Counted from the stretch's first letter, positions 53,442 to 63,147 are shown. The stretch: DNA of 64,000 nucleotides from Parabacteroides sp. AM08-6 (GCF_003473295.1 NZ_QRMP01000009.1:62001-126000), one strand, 5' to 3'. Translations and numbers: made by a program. The notes: a model not told the origin generated them from the letters alone.

Positions 53442-54155
53442 ATGACAAATTTAAGTGTAAACATTAACAAGGTTGCAACCATTCGTAACGCACGTGGTGG
53501 CAATGTTCCCGACATTCTCAAAGTCGCACAAGATTGCGAAACATTCGGTGCACAAGGGATTACCGTTCATCCCAGACCGGACGAACGACATATCCGCTAC
53601 AGTGACGTATATACATTGAAACCGGAAATTAAAACAGAGTTTAACATAGAAGGTTATCCTTCCGATAAGTTTGTCGATTTGGTATTAAAAATAAAACCGA
53701 CACAGGTAACATTAGTTCCGGATGCTCCGGATGCCGTTACGTCCAACGCCGGATGGGATGTAAAAGCTAATTTTGAGCTATTGAATGATTTAGTGGATAC
53801 ATTCACTACCCACGGTATCCGGACTTCCCTTTTTGTCGGAACGGATTTAGCAAATATCGAACTGGCGGCAAAAACGGGAACGGACCGTATTGAATTATAC
53901 ACGGAGCCTTATGCCTCGCGGTATCCCGTGAACCGGGATGAAGCGATAGCTCCTTTTATAGCCGCAGCCCAACAAGCTAAGAATTTGGGGTTAGGGGTTA
54001 ATGCCGGACACGACCTAAGTTTGGAAAATCTGGCCTTCTTCCATCAGCAAATTCCCTGGCTGGATGAAGTTTCCATTGGGCACGCGCTGATTTGTGACGC
54101 GCTTTATTACGGATTAAAAGAAACAATCCGGCTGTATAAAGAATGTCTGAAATAA
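53442..54155 (+). CDS. pdxJ: Pyridoxine 5'-phosphate synthase PdxJ
   Basis: A 237-residue TIM-barrel enzyme with the conserved [17 protein letters not shown] start, [11 protein letters not shown] near 48, and ELYTEPYA and AGHDLS motifs later. It condenses 1-deoxyxylulose 5-phosphate with 3-amino-2-oxopropyl phosphate, the final ring closure of vitamin B6 synthesis. Confidence 0.97.
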   Translation: MTNLSVNINKVATIRNARGGNVPDILKVAQDCETFGAQGITVHPRPDERHIRYSDVYTLKPEIKTEFNIEGYPSDKFVDLVLKIKPTQVTLVPDAPDAVTSNAGWDVKANFELLNDLVDTFTTHGIRTSLFVGTDLANIELAAKTGTDRIELYTEPYASRYPVNRDEAIAPFIAAAQQAKNLGLGVNAGHDLSLENLAFFHQQIPWLDEVSIGHALICDALYYGLKETIRLYKECLK

Positions 54156-54229
54156 GAATAAACAAATAAAAACAAGGATAAAAGAGAGTTATTATCAACT
54201 ATTAATTATTCATTAATAAGATTCTAATC

Positions 54230-54940
54230 ATGAGTATTTTACTATCCCTACAAGCTGTAGGGGCACAAGCTGCAGAACAGATGCCGGATTTGACGGCCGT
54301 AACGGTCCCCACCGAAGCAAAAATCAATGTGATAGATCTCGCTTTCAAGGGGGGATGGATCATGATTGTGTTATTATTGCTATCTTTGATGGCATGCTAT
54401 ATTTTCATCCAGCGCCTGATGGTCATCCGCCGGGCAGGAAAAGAGGATGAAACATTTATGAATCGTATTAAAGATTACATCCATGAAGGAAAAGTAGATT
54501 CGGCCCTGAATTTATGCCGTAGTACCGACACACCTTCTGCCCGTATGATAGAAAAAGGTATTTCCCGTTTAGGACGTCCGATGAATGATGTACTGGTTGC
54601 CATCGAAAATGTAGGCAACCTCGAAATTGCCAAATTGGAAAAAGGCTTCCCATTAATCGCGACAACAGCGGCAGGTGCTCCCATGTTAGGGTTCTTAGGT
54701 ACGGTAACCGGTATGGTTCGCGCCTTTTTCGATATGGCAAATGCCGGAACCAATGTGGATGTAACGCTGCTTTCCGGTGGTATTTATGAAGCACTTGTCA
54801 CTACCGTCGGTGGTTTGGTAGTAGGTATTATCACCCTGTTTGCCTATAACTATCTGGTTTCGCAGGTGGATAATGTTATAAACAAGATGGAAGCCCGTAC
54901 CATGGAATTTATGGACTTATTGAACGAACCCGCAAACTGA
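54230..54940 (+). CDS. ExbB/TolQ-type proton channel protein
   Basis: A 236-residue MotA/TolQ/ExbB protein with an Ala-rich N-terminal region, a first membrane helix (about 42-62), a cytoplasmic stretch, and two further helices with LGFLGTVTGMV near 152. It forms the proton channel that energises the neighbouring TonB. First gene of the ExbB-ExbD-TonB operon. Confidence 0.92.
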   Translation: MSILLSLQAVGAQAAEQMPDLTAVTVPTEAKINVIDLAFKGGWIMIVLLLLSLMACYIFIQRLMVIRRAGKEDETFMNRIKDYIHEGKVDSALNLCRSTDTPSARMIEKGISRLGRPMNDVLVAIENVGNLEIAKLEKGFPLIATTAAGAPMLGFLGTVTGMVRAFFDMANAGTNVDVTLLSGGIYEALVTTVGGLVVGIITLFAYNYLVSQVDNVINKMEARTMEFMDLLNEPAN

Positions 54941-54947
54941 TAAAGCT

Positions 54948-55358
54948 ATGGCTTTAAAACGAAGAACAAAAGTAAATGAAAGCTTCAGCATGGCTTCAAT
55001 GACAGATGTCATATTCCTACTGTTGATTTTCTTTATGGTTACCTCAACGGTCGTAATTCCGAACGCAATCAAAGTGACTTTGCCCCAAGCACAAAAGCAA
55101 ACGGCGGCTAAACCGCTTACGCGTGTCACAATCGATGCAAGCCTGAATTACTATGTAGCGTTCGGGAACCAGCGGGAAAAACAGGTTTCTTTCGATGAAA
55201 TCACCCCATTCCTGCAGGAAAGTTATGCAAAAGAGCCGGAAATGTTCGTAGCACTTTATGCCGACGAATCAGTTCCTTATAAAGAAATCGTACGTATTCT
55301 GAATATCGCGAACGAAAATAAATTCAAGATGGTGCTTGCCACCCGTCCACAAAGATAA
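54948..55358 (+). CDS. exbD: ExbD/TolR family protein
   Basis: A 136-residue protein with a single N-terminal membrane helix (about 19-38) containing the Asp essential for proton flow (SMTDVIFLLLIFFM) and a periplasmic domain. It starts 7 bases after the ExbB stop and its stop is one base before tonB. Confidence 0.92.
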   Translation: MALKRRTKVNESFSMASMTDVIFLLLIFFMVTSTVVIPNAIKVTLPQAQKQTAAKPLTRVTIDASLNYYVAFGNQREKQVSFDEITPFLQESYAKEPEMFVALYADESVPYKEIVRILNIANENKFKMVLATRPQR

Positions 55359-55359
55359 T

Positions 55360-56229
55360 ATGAAGCTGAATAAAGATGACATATATGGTATAACCGGTTC
55401 AGTAGCCTTCCACGTCGTTATTTTGCTGATTCTATGGTTTTCCGTACTTTCCACCGTCATACCTGAAGAAGAAGGTGGAGTATTGGTAAACTTCGGCAAT
55501 ATCAATTCGGCAGCAGGGACGTTTGAACCTAAATATACCGGTCAGGAACTTCCCCGGGAAACAACAACTCCCACTCCTCCACCCACACCGGAGCCAAAAG
55601 TAGAAACTCCCAAAGAGGAACTGGTGACTCAGGATATGGAAGAAAGCGTTGCTATCGAAGAAGCGAAAAAGAAGAAAGAAGAGCAACGTAAGAAAGACGA
55701 AGAAAAGAGAAAGAGAGAGGAACAGGAAAAAGAACGTATCCGGAAAGAAGAAGCCGAAAAGAAACGTCTGGCCGAAGAAAAGCGTTTGGCTGAAGAAAAG
55801 CGGAAAAAAGAAGAAGCTATCAGCAACCGGGTAGCCGGAGCTTTCGGTTCAGGAAGTGCCGAAGGAAGCAGTCAAGGCGATGCAGAAACCGGCACCGGTA
55901 ATCAGGGTAGTCCGTTCGGCAATTCCGACCAGGGAGCCAACGAAGGTGTAGGCGGATATGGTTCGTTCAACCTGAATGGCCGTACCATCGGAGCCGGAGG
56001 TCTTCCCCGTCCTGCTTATACAATTCAGGAAGAAGGGAAAATTGTGATAAATATTACGGTAGACCCGAAAGGAAATGTTATATTTGCAGAAATAGGTAAA
56101 GGTACTAACATTGACAATGCTTCTATGCGTAAAAGCGCAATTGATGCTGCTAAACGAGCCAAGTTCAACAGTATCAGCGGAGCAAACAACCAAAGCGGTA
56201 CAATTACTTATGTGTATAAACTGAAATAA
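55360..56229 (+). CDS. tonB: TonB-like energy-transducing protein
   Basis: Start MKLNKDDIYGITGS at 55360. A 289-residue protein: N-terminal membrane helix (about 13-32), Pro-rich stretch, long Lys/Glu-rich coil (about 95-155), Gly/Ser-rich linker, and a C-terminal TonB domain (EEGKIVINITVDPKGNVIFA near 222). It carries the ExbB/ExbD energy to outer-membrane receptors. The low-complexity middle gives spurious frames on the other strand. Confidence 0.9.
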   Translation: MKLNKDDIYGITGSVAFHVVILLILWFSVLSTVIPEEEGGVLVNFGNINSAAGTFEPKYTGQELPRETTTPTPPPTPEPKVETPKEELVTQDMEESVAIEEAKKKKEEQRKKDEEKRKREEQEKERIRKEEAEKKRLAEEKRLAEEKRKKEEAISNRVAGAFGSGSAEGSSQGDAETGTGNQGSPFGNSDQGANEGVGGYGSFNLNGRTIGAGGLPRPAYTIQEEGKIVINITVDPKGNVIFAEIGKGTNIDNASMRKSAIDAAKRAKFNSISGANNQSGTITYVYKLK

Positions 56230-56240
56230 AACAAGGTAGT

Positions 56241-56789
56241 ATGAAGAAAGCAATTGTATTCTTGGCCAGCGGCTTCGAAGAAATGGAAGCTCTGGGAACA
56301 GTCGACATTCTACGCCGCGGAGGTATCGAAGTGGTTACTGTTTCCATCACTGCAAATCCGATTGTTACAGGAGCGCATAATATTCCGGTAACAGCCGATA
56401 CGACATTGGAAAAGGTAGTCCTGACAGGTGTTGACGCCCTGATTCTTCCTGGAGGAATGCCGGGAGCTTCTAATCTGAATAGCAGTGAAGCTGTTAAAGA
56501 GGCCCTACTTCAACAATATCGGGAAGGCCGCATAGTAGCTGCAATCTGTGCCGCACCGTTGGTCTTAGGCGGGCTTGGCTTATTGAAAGGTCGTAATGCC
56601 ACTTGTTATCCTGGTTTTGAGCCTCAACTAATCGGTGCTAATACCACCGGTGAAGGAGTAGAAATATCCGACAATATCATTACCGGCAAAGGTCCCGGAT
56701 TTGTAATGGATTTTGCCTTGACACTTGTCGCTACCATCAAAAGTGATGCTGTAGCGGAAGAGGTGGCAGCCGGATTGCTTTTAAAGTAA
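56241..56789 (+). CDS. DJ-1/PfpI family protein (YajL-like)
   Basis: A 182-residue class I glutamine-amidotransferase-like protein: FLASGFEEMEALGTVDILRR at the N-terminus and the nucleophile elbow AICAAPLVLGG near residue 100 with Cys. It is of the YajL/DJ-1 type, often linked with protein or methylglyoxal repair. It follows tonB by 11 bases. Confidence 0.92.
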   Translation: MKKAIVFLASGFEEMEALGTVDILRRGGIEVVTVSITANPIVTGAHNIPVTADTTLEKVVLTGVDALILPGGMPGASNLNSSEAVKEALLQQYREGRIVAAICAAPLVLGGLGLLKGRNATCYPGFEPQLIGANTTGEGVEISDNIITGKGPGFVMDFALTLVATIKSDAVAEEVAAGLLLK

Positions 56790-57030
56790 TAATTATCTTA
56801 TATAGAGATACCTAAATCATTCGAATGTCTAAATATTTGGCAGTATTGTCCTATATTTAGACATTCTGTTTTTCGTTCACATCATAAAACAATAAGCCGG
56901 AATAGAGGCAAGATCTTAACATTTAGAAATACCTATGTTTTGAAAATGAGAGTAGGAACAGACTATTTATAGCAGCTTCCTTTATATGCAAAAAATCCTT
57001 TATCAATAAACAACAAAAACGTATTCGACT

Positions 57031-57038
57031 TATCTTTG
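57031..57038 (+). promoter_or_regulatory. -7 promoter box of the EamA gene
   Basis: TATCTTTG fits TAnnTTTG, 30 bases before the ATG at 57068. The 270 bases upstream hold only an AT-rich spacer with the repeated word TATTTAGACATT-like around 56828-56865. Confidence 0.55.
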
Positions 57039-57067
57039 TTCCCTGTTTTACGAAAAGAAAAAGATAT

Positions 57068-57964
57068 ATGAGCAATGTAAAAGGCTTTGCTTACGGTATA
57101 GTAACGTCGGCAACCTTCGGTTTAATTCCCCTATTTACCCTGCCTTTAATGACTAAAGGAATGCAATTCGATTCCATTTTATTCTACCGTTTCCTGTTTG
57201 CATCGTTTGCATTGACAGGAATCATGATTGCCAGAAAAGAATCCTTCCGGGTAGAGAAAAAGGATATTCCGGTATTGATACTACTGGGGTTCTTTTATAC
57301 TGCTTCTGCCATGTTCTTATTTTGGGGATACAACTTTATGTCGGCGGGAATTGCTACGACTTTGCATTTTACCTATCCTATTTTCGTAACACTGATTATG
57401 TTGTTGTTTTTCCGTGAAAAAACTTCGTGGGTGACACTCACCGCCATCGGACTTGCGATTTGCGGGGTAGCCCGCTTGTCCATTAACGAAGGAGAAATGA
57501 AGTTAAGCACATTGGGCGTTTTTATCGTATTACTTTCAGCCATTGGTTATGCACTTTACATCACGACAGTCAATAAATCAAGAATACAAATGATGTCAGG
57601 ACGAAAACTCACATTCTTCGTATTCGTAATCAGTACAATACTTTTTGCCGTCAAGGCAAGCACCAACCAAGGTATCCAGGCTATTCCGGATACGATGTCC
57701 GCAATCAATCTGATATTGTTGGCCATCGTTCCGACTGTCGTCTCCAATATAACACTGATAATTGCCGTACATAACATCGGAGGTACACTCACCGCCGTAC
57801 TCGGAGCAATGGAACCAGTAACAGCCGTCTGTATCGGTGTTTTAATATTCGGTGAACCTTTCACCCTCCATCTGGCATTCGGTATTTCATTGATTATTGT
57901 TGCCGTCACTATGATAATCCTCTCCAAGTCCATACAAAAAGCTCTGCGGGATATTCGTATGTAA
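57068..57964 (+). CDS. EamA/DMT-family transporter
   Basis: A 298-residue protein with ten membrane segments in two repeats of the EamA domain, starting MSNVKGFAYGIVTSATFGLIP. Drug/metabolite transporters of this type export amino acids or other small metabolites; the substrate is not shown. Followed by the SRP RNA and tRNA. Confidence 0.92.
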   Translation: MSNVKGFAYGIVTSATFGLIPLFTLPLMTKGMQFDSILFYRFLFASFALTGIMIARKESFRVEKKDIPVLILLGFFYTASAMFLFWGYNFMSAGIATTLHFTYPIFVTLIMLLFFREKTSWVTLTAIGLAICGVARLSINEGEMKLSTLGVFIVLLSAIGYALYITTVNKSRIQMMSGRKLTFFVFVISTILFAVKASTNQGIQAIPDTMSAINLILLAIVPTVVSNITLIIAVHNIGGTLTAVLGAMEPVTAVCIGVLIFGEPFTLHLAFGISLIIVAVTMIILSKSIQKALRDIRM

Positions 57965-58082
57965 AGAAATAAATCGACAATATACATTTTTTAACCATAC
58001 CAAAAGTCGAAGGTTTCCAACCGGTTAGATGCAAATATCATTCCAAACATAGAAATCCGCTTGTATTGTAAAAAATAATATC

Positions 58083-58090
58083 TACTTTTG
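58083..58090 (+). promoter_or_regulatory. -7 promoter box of the SRP RNA
   Basis: TACTTTTG, 6 bases before the predicted RNA start at 58096, with TTG near 58062, the usual Bacteroidetes spacing. Confidence 0.65.
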
Positions 58091-58095
58091 CACCC

Positions 58096-58191
58096 GGGTA
58101 AGTCCTATACGGCATGCTCCCTCGGAATCCCCCAGGGCTTGACCGCAGCAAGGGTACTTGGTTGTAGCGGCGCGATGTAGTAAGCTTACCC
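58096..58191 (+). ncRNA. ffs: Signal recognition particle RNA (4.5S type)
   Basis: Ends pair as GGGTAAG/CTTACCC and the middle holds the conserved CAGGGCTTGACCGCAGCAAGGG-type SRP apical motif (positions 58130-58153; key parts GGAATCCCCCAGG and CCGCAGCAAGGGTA). It binds Ffh and guides co-translational secretion. It lies just upstream of a tRNA gene. Confidence 0.88.
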
Positions 58192-58195
58192 ACCT

Positions 58196-58269
58196 GCCTC
58201 TTTAGCTCAGTTGGCCAGAGCACGTGATTTGTAATCTCGGGGTCGTTGGTTCGAATCCGACAAGAGGCT
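58196..58269 (+). tRNA. tRNA-Thr (anticodon TGT)
   Basis: A cloverleaf with acceptor GCCTCTT/AAGAGGC, D stem GCTC/GAGC, anticodon stem CGTGA/TCTCG (one mismatch), loop TTTGTAA giving anticodon TGT, and T arm GTTGG-TTCGAAT-CCGAC. No CCA is encoded. Confidence 0.93.
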
Positions 58270-58389
58270 CAAAATAAAGGAAAGAGAGGAAGTCTTATTG
58301 GTAAGCTTCCTCTTTTTTTATTAATCACATTTGTATATTCTCACAAAAAGATTAATTTTGCTGATGAGAACATTAAAAACAGCATTATC

Positions 58390-58920
58390 ATGGAAGAGAA
58401 TAAAGGATTGCTTCTGAAGAGTACAATGTCTTACGGATTGATTATGGGTATATTTTGGGTTATCAAATATCTGTTTTTTATTTTCGGATATTCCACTCCT
58501 TCACTCATTTTCATCTATTGGTGCCTATCTTTCGCTGTTCCATTCATCGCCTATTACATGACAAAACGATATAAATATGAAATAGGCGGACATATCAGCT
58601 TCTTCCATGCATGGCGTTTCGGGACAATGCTTTATTTCTTTGCTGCGCTCATCGTATCGTTGGAGCAATTTATTTTTCTCCAATTCATCGCTCCTGACGA
58701 TTTTCTGACAAACATGGCGCATCAAATGATTACGATTTTACAAGACTCACAGGCAAACTCCGAGGTAGTTGATGCCATCAGCCAAATAAATTTCACTCCT
58801 ATCCACATGGTCATTCAACAGATATTCAACAATATATTTTACGGTATCTTGTTATCCGTTCCGGTAGCAGCTATTGTATGTCGCAAAGATGTCGCCGGAG
58901 CTGTCAGTGAGCAAGAATAA
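58390..58920 (+). CDS. DUF4199-type membrane protein
   Basis: Start MEENKGLLLKSTMSYGL at 58390; the frame is open further upstream but that part overlaps the tRNA. A 176-residue protein with four membrane segments (about 12-34, 37-55, 70-95 and 148-166) as in DUF4199 proteins, which often precede a glycosyltransferase gene in Bacteroidetes, as here (19 bases). Confidence 0.85.
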   Translation: MEENKGLLLKSTMSYGLIMGIFWVIKYLFFIFGYSTPSLIFIYWCLSFAVPFIAYYMTKRYKYEIGGHISFFHAWRFGTMLYFFAALIVSLEQFIFLQFIAPDDFLTNMAHQMITILQDSQANSEVVDAISQINFTPIHMVIQQIFNNIFYGILLSVPVAAIVCRKDVAGAVSEQE

Positions 58921-58939
58921 GTAGAAAAACAAACAAATA

Positions 58940-59890
58940 ATGGACATATCAGTAGTTATACCACTGTACAACGAAGCCGAATCTCTTCCTGAGCTTTTTG
59001 CCTGGATTGAGCGGGTAATGAAAGAACATAATTTCAGTTACGAAGTAATTTTCATTAATGACGGGAGTACGGACAACTCTTGGGAGGTGATTGAAGAATT
59101 AAAAAAGAAATCATCATGTGTGAAAGGCGTCAAATTCCGTCGTAACTATGGTAAATCACCCGGTTTAAACTGTGGTTTCCAACGGGCACAAGGAGATGTT
59201 GTCATCACAATGGATGCCGATTTGCAAGATAGTCCCGATGAAATACCCGAATTATACCGGATGATTAAGGAAGAAGGATACGATTTGGTATCGGGCTGGA
59301 AAAAGAAACGCTATGATCCGTTATCCAAAACCATACCGACCAAGTTGTTTAATGCGACGGCACGTAAATTTTCTGGCATCCGAAATCTACATGACTTCAA
59401 CTGTGGCTTGAAAGCATACAAAAATATCGTAATTAAAAATATAGAGGTATATAATGACATGCACCGTTATATACCATATTTGGCAAAAATTGCCGGTTTC
59501 AGTAAAATCGGAGAAAAGGTTGTAAAACACCAGGCCCGCAAATACGGTACTACGAAATTCGGATTGAATCGTTTTGTAAATGGTTACCTGGATTTGATAA
59601 CACTTTGGTTCACATCCAAATTCGGGAAAAAGCCTATGCATTTCTTCGGGTTATGGGGAAGCGTCATGTTCTTTATCGGTTTCGTAGCATTAGTGATTGT
59701 ATTAAGTGCCAAACTTATATCCATCTTTAACGGTGATTTGCGTCCGCTGGTAACAAATTCGCCCTATTTCTATATTTCACTGACAGCTATGATACTGGGA
59801 ACCCAGATGTTTTTAGCCGGATTTATCGGTGAATTAATTTCCAGAGATTCCCCTAACCGAAACAAATATAAAATAGAAACTGAAATATGA
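58940..59890 (+). CDS. Family 2 glycosyltransferase, membrane-anchored
   Basis: A 316-residue GT2 enzyme with VVIPLYNEAESLP, NDGSTDNSW, the metal-binding MDADLQDSPDEIP near residue 93, and two C-terminal membrane helices. Of the DPM1/GtrB type, which transfer a sugar from a nucleotide to a polyprenyl phosphate. The next gene starts before its stop (4-base overlap). Confidence 0.93.
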   Translation: MDISVVIPLYNEAESLPELFAWIERVMKEHNFSYEVIFINDGSTDNSWEVIEELKKKSSCVKGVKFRRNYGKSPGLNCGFQRAQGDVVITMDADLQDSPDEIPELYRMIKEEGYDLVSGWKKKRYDPLSKTIPTKLFNATARKFSGIRNLHDFNCGLKAYKNIVIKNIEVYNDMHRYIPYLAKIAGFSKIGEKVVKHQARKYGTTKFGLNRFVNGYLDLITLWFTSKFGKKPMHFFGLWGSVMFFIGFVALVIVLSAKLISIFNGDLRPLVTNSPYFYISLTAMILGTQMFLAGFIGELISRDSPNRNKYKIETEI

Positions 59891-60102
59891 AACTATTAGA
59901 GTTGGCCCGTAAACGTTGTTCTATCCGTCAATATTCGTCTACTCCGATTGAAGATGAAAAGTTGACATCTATTCTTGAGACAGCACAAATGGCATCGGTA
60001 GTCATATTAACCGTTGGTTATCCGGAAAGTCCGGAATTATTTGAGCAAACTCCCAAGAAGCGTAAAGCAATGAAGGAGATTATAAAAGAAGAAACATTTT
60101 AA
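59887..60102 (+). pseudogene. Collapsed nitroreductase remnant
   Basis: A 71-codon frame. The first ~36 residues (MKLLELARKRCSIRQYSSTPIEDEKL) are the N-terminus of a nitroreductase, and the last ~30 (ILTVGYPESPELFEQTPKKRK) resemble its C-terminus. The ~100 residues holding the FMN site between them are missing, without a frame change. It looks like a clean internal deletion, possibly still translated from the overlapping GT2 stop. Confidence 0.75.
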
Positions 60103-60107
60103 AAGAG

Positions 60108-60674
60108 ATGTCTTTTATTGATATAATGTTACTGGCGGTGGGATTATCAATGGATAGCCTTGCTGTTTCGGTTACGGGAGGAGCCCTCATACAGAATTGC
60201 AAACCCTATCATATTATCAAAATAGGTTCTGTAATGGGGATTTTCCAAGCAGGCATGACACTGGGAGGATATCTGGCAGGTATGAGTTTTAAGAAATACA
60301 TTACAGCTTTCGACCATTGGATTGCATTCCTGCTATTGCTTTATCTGGGTGGTAAAATGATTTATGAAAGCACAAAAGACAAAGAAGAAGATAATAAAAC
60401 CAACCCTTTATGCAATAAGACATTATGTGGTCTGGGAATTGCGACCAGCATCGACGCATTAGCCGTAGGCATATCCCTTGCCTGTTTAGAATCGGCTATT
60501 GCACTGGAAGCATTGACAATAGGTATTGTAACCTTTATCATATCCGCTTTCGGCGTATATTTCGGTAATCGCTTCGGCCGTAAAATAGATTTGAAACTCG
60601 ACCTCATAGGAGGGTTGATATTAATAGCCATCGGAACAAAAATCTTAATCGAACATATTTATTTCAATGGGTGA
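60108..60674 (+). CDS. mntP: Manganese efflux pump MntP
   Basis: A 188-residue membrane protein with six helices in two repeats; each carries an Asp motif (GLSMDSLAVSVTGG near 13 and TSIDALAVGISLAC near 110), the hallmark of MntP/YebN. It exports Mn2+. Begins 5 bases after the nitroreductase remnant. Confidence 0.95.
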   Translation: MSFIDIMLLAVGLSMDSLAVSVTGGALIQNCKPYHIIKIGSVMGIFQAGMTLGGYLAGMSFKKYITAFDHWIAFLLLLYLGGKMIYESTKDKEEDNKTNPLCNKTLCGLGIATSIDALAVGISLACLESAIALEALTIGIVTFIISAFGVYFGNRFGRKIDLKLDLIGGLILIAIGTKILIEHIYFNG

Positions 60675-60805
60675 TTGGACTTGGCAAATGAAAAAATTAG
60701 CCTATTCCGTTTAACGTTCAAATAAAATTTCCAAAAACCAATAAATTCTCAAAATATCTTCCATCCTATTGATATAGACATTATGGCAGACGCGAATAAA
60801 TTTTA

Positions 60806-60813
60806 TATCTTTG
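60806..60813 (+). promoter_or_regulatory. -7 promoter box of apbE
   Basis: TATCTTTG, 20 bases before the apbE ATG at 60834. Confidence 0.55.
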
Positions 60814-60833
60814 TGGCCTAAAGGACAAAAAAG

Positions 60834-61862
60834 ATGTATAAAGCGATATGTTTACTTACAGGATTGTGGATTGTGCTATTTGCTTCCTGCTCAAAAAAAA
60901 AGGAATATTACGAAGAAAGCGGTACAGTCTTCCATACGATTTATCGCATTAAATACGAAGCGCCTCAAATACTGACGGAAAAGATTGATGCGGAATTGCA
61001 AAAATTCAATTTGTCATTGAATCCATTCAACCCAAACTCCATTATTGCCAAAGTCAACAATAATGAACCTGTTGAAGTAGACGAATGGTTCAAGGAAGTG
61101 TTCAATAAGTCAATGGAAGTATCCCGAAACTCGGAAGGTGTTTTTGATATTACTTGCGCACCATTGATTAATCTTTGGGGATTCGGTTTCAGCAAACGAG
61201 ACAGCGTAACTCCCACCATGATAGACAGCCTGAAAACGTTTGTCGGTTATAAGAAAGTACATTTGGATGGTAACAACGTGATAAAAGACGACCCTCGTTT
61301 ATTGCTAAACTGTTCGGCGATTGCCAAAGGTTATTCCTGCGATATCATAGCCCGGGTATTAGAACGGGAAGGGGTAGAAAATTACATGATTGATATCGGA
61401 GGTGAAGTAGTCATGAAAGGAGTCAATCAAAACGGAGTCTGCTGGCGTATCGGGATTAATCTTCCGGAAGACGATACGACCGGTATAAAAAATGATTATG
61501 AAGAAATCGTGCAATTATGTAAAAAAGGAGGAATTGCCACATCCGGCAATTATCGGAACTTTTATATAAAAGACGGTAAAAAATATGCACATACAATTGA
61601 TCCGCGTACCGGTTATCCGGCAGAACAAAGCATATTAAGCGCAACAATTGTAGCCAATGATTGTATGACCGCCGATGCGTATGCCACTGCTTTTATGGCA
61701 ATGGGGCTTGAAAAAGCGCGGCAAATGGCGGCTTCACTTCCCGAAATTGAATATTACATTATCTATGCTGATGAAAACGGGCAACATCAGATAGAATATT
61801 CCAACGGTATGCTTCAATATCTGCCTAAACGACAACTCGGAGCTACCCCGAATAACTCTTAA
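60834..61862 (+). CDS. apbE: ApbE, FAD:protein FMN transferase
   Basis: A 342-residue lipoprotein (signal MYKAICLLTGLWIVLFASC). It contains the ApbE motifs CSAIAKGYSCD near 163, GGEVVMKG near 184 and HTIDPRTGYP near 263. It attaches FMN to Thr of subunits such as those of Rnf or Nqr. Gene order with the downstream small cupin-like gene (6 bases) suggests an operon. Confidence 0.95.
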   Translation: MYKAICLLTGLWIVLFASCSKKKEYYEESGTVFHTIYRIKYEAPQILTEKIDAELQKFNLSLNPFNPNSIIAKVNNNEPVEVDEWFKEVFNKSMEVSRNSEGVFDITCAPLINLWGFGFSKRDSVTPTMIDSLKTFVGYKKVHLDGNNVIKDDPRLLLNCSAIAKGYSCDIIARVLEREGVENYMIDIGGEVVMKGVNQNGVCWRIGINLPEDDTTGIKNDYEEIVQLCKKGGIATSGNYRNFYIKDGKKYAHTIDPRTGYPAEQSILSATIVANDCMTADAYATAFMAMGLEKARQMAASLPEIEYYIIYADENGQHQIEYSNGMLQYLPKRQLGATPNNS

Positions 61863-61868
61863 GTTCTT

Positions 61869-62249
61869 ATGATTAAAAACGTCCTAAATCAATTTGAATG
61901 TAAAAATGCAAATGCCGGGGACATTTTATACAACACAGATAATCTTGGAAATGTCCTGTTGTTTGTTTCGGCCGGTAAACTTATGATTTGTAATAAAGCA
62001 TCTACCCCTCTCACAGAAGTAGAAGAAGGCTATTTTGTTTTACTTCCTGAAGGAGAATGCCATATAGCTAAAGCTGTTACTACAGTGCGGACAATCCTTA
62101 TGCACGCCGGTCCTCTATCGGATTTCATAACAGAGGACCCGGAATGGCATCCGGAAAATCCAGTCGTGCTCCCTATATTCCCTTCTCTGGCCCACACGCT
62201 GAATCTGATTGAATTTTACGAACAGGAGAAACGGCGCAGCCTGAATTAG
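61869..62249 (+). CDS. Cupin-like small protein
   Basis: A 126-residue protein with a beta-rich pattern (LLFVSAGKLMIC, EEGYFVLLPEGECH) like the cupin domain of AraC-type regulators, but without the HTH. It may bind a small ligand. No family name is given with assurance. Confidence 0.6.
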   Translation: MIKNVLNQFECKNANAGDILYNTDNLGNVLLFVSAGKLMICNKASTPLTEVEEGYFVLLPEGECHIAKAVTTVRTILMHAGPLSDFITEDPEWHPENPVVLPIFPSLAHTLNLIEFYEQEKRRSLN

Positions 62250-62700
62250 AAACTCTCCAGTTCTTTATAAAGACGTTGTACCGGAAGCCCCATTACGTTA
62301 TAATGGAACCATATAAAAACAACAATCTGTAAATCAATATTTTAACACTAAAATCTCATACTATATAAATCAATAATAAAACATTTCTCCTAATAGCCAA
62401 CCATACCCATCAAGTACCCTTTAATTATAAGCATGCTATAAAACATAAAATCTTTCACTAAGACAAATAAAGGTTATTCATATTTCTATAAAAGCAAATG
62501 TCCAGAATATCACTACCCCAGACATTTTAACCTTAACTATGGCTGTCATACCAATGACAGCCTGACAAAGGTAGATATTATAATGTGCTAACCTATTTAT
62601 TTGATATGTTATATGACATAAAAAAAACAAAGCCGCCCCACCTTCACAGGCAAAGCGGCCTACTAACCTTAATACTAATACTATAAAAACAAAAAGAAAT
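62250..62700. other. AT-rich gap with two possible short transcripts on the minus strand
   Basis: 451 bases with no supported gene. On the minus strand: TACCTTTG (62566-62573) followed by hairpin GGCTGTCAT/ATGACAGCC (62541-62562) and AAATGTC/GACATTT (62496-62527); and a hairpin GCCGC/GCGGC (62632-62659) followed by T's, which is the terminator of the lysis genes. Frame 62478-62726 (minus) overlaps these and is not believed. Confidence 0.5.
62620..62659 (-). terminator. Terminator of the lysis genes
   Basis: GCCGC/GCGGC stem with a long loop and a run of T's on the minus strand, 40-80 bases after the stop at 62701. Confidence 0.6.
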
Positions 62701-63147
62701 CTACCAAATTCTATAATAAGCCCCAACCCCTAAGTAGGGAGATAAACCATTTCTACCTATCCCGTAGCCGACTGTTATACCAAGTCCCCAACGCCTATTT
62801 TTTTGATAAATAATTTCTTTTTTTTGATAGATAGCCATTGTATCGAGGTTAGGCATGAAACCACTTATAACAGCTCTATAATCTCCTGTTTCATAAACTT
62901 TCCGCGTAATAGGAATAGGTATGTATATCGTATCATGTTCCCTGACTGTATCCCCATTCCTATAGATAACAACCGGATAAGGTATTTCCACCTCTCCGAT
63001 ATCAACAATATAAGAAGGTTCTGGAATAGGCTTTATCAATGTATCTGTTGTTTCTACAAGTTTAATATCCGTACTCTTAGAGTACCTACCTGCAAAAAAA
63101 CAGGAGGCACAGAGTATAAGAACTAAAAGAACGTGCCAAGCTTTCAT
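62701..63147 (-). CDS. Rz/spanin-like lipoprotein or membrane protein
   Basis: A 148-residue protein with an N-terminal hydrophobic segment (HVLLVLILCASCFFAGRYS, Cys at 15) and a beta-rich remainder. It overlaps the endolysin gene by 4 bases and is at the place of spanin/Rz genes in Bacteroidetes phage lysis cassettes (related to proteins termed DUF6808, from memory). Confidence 0.6.
   Translation of the reverse strand: MKAWHVLLVLILCASCFFAGRYSKSTDIKLVETTDTLIKPIPEPSYIVDIGEVEIPYPVVIYRNGDTVREHDTIYIPIPITRKVYETGDYRAVISGFMPNLDTMAIYQKKEIIYQKNRRWGLGITVGYGIGRNGLSPYLGVGAYYRIW

Noticed and set aside
62478..62726. 82-codon minus-strand frame after the lysis genes
   Set aside because: It spans a terminator and two hairpins and has a chance-like hydrophobic composition.
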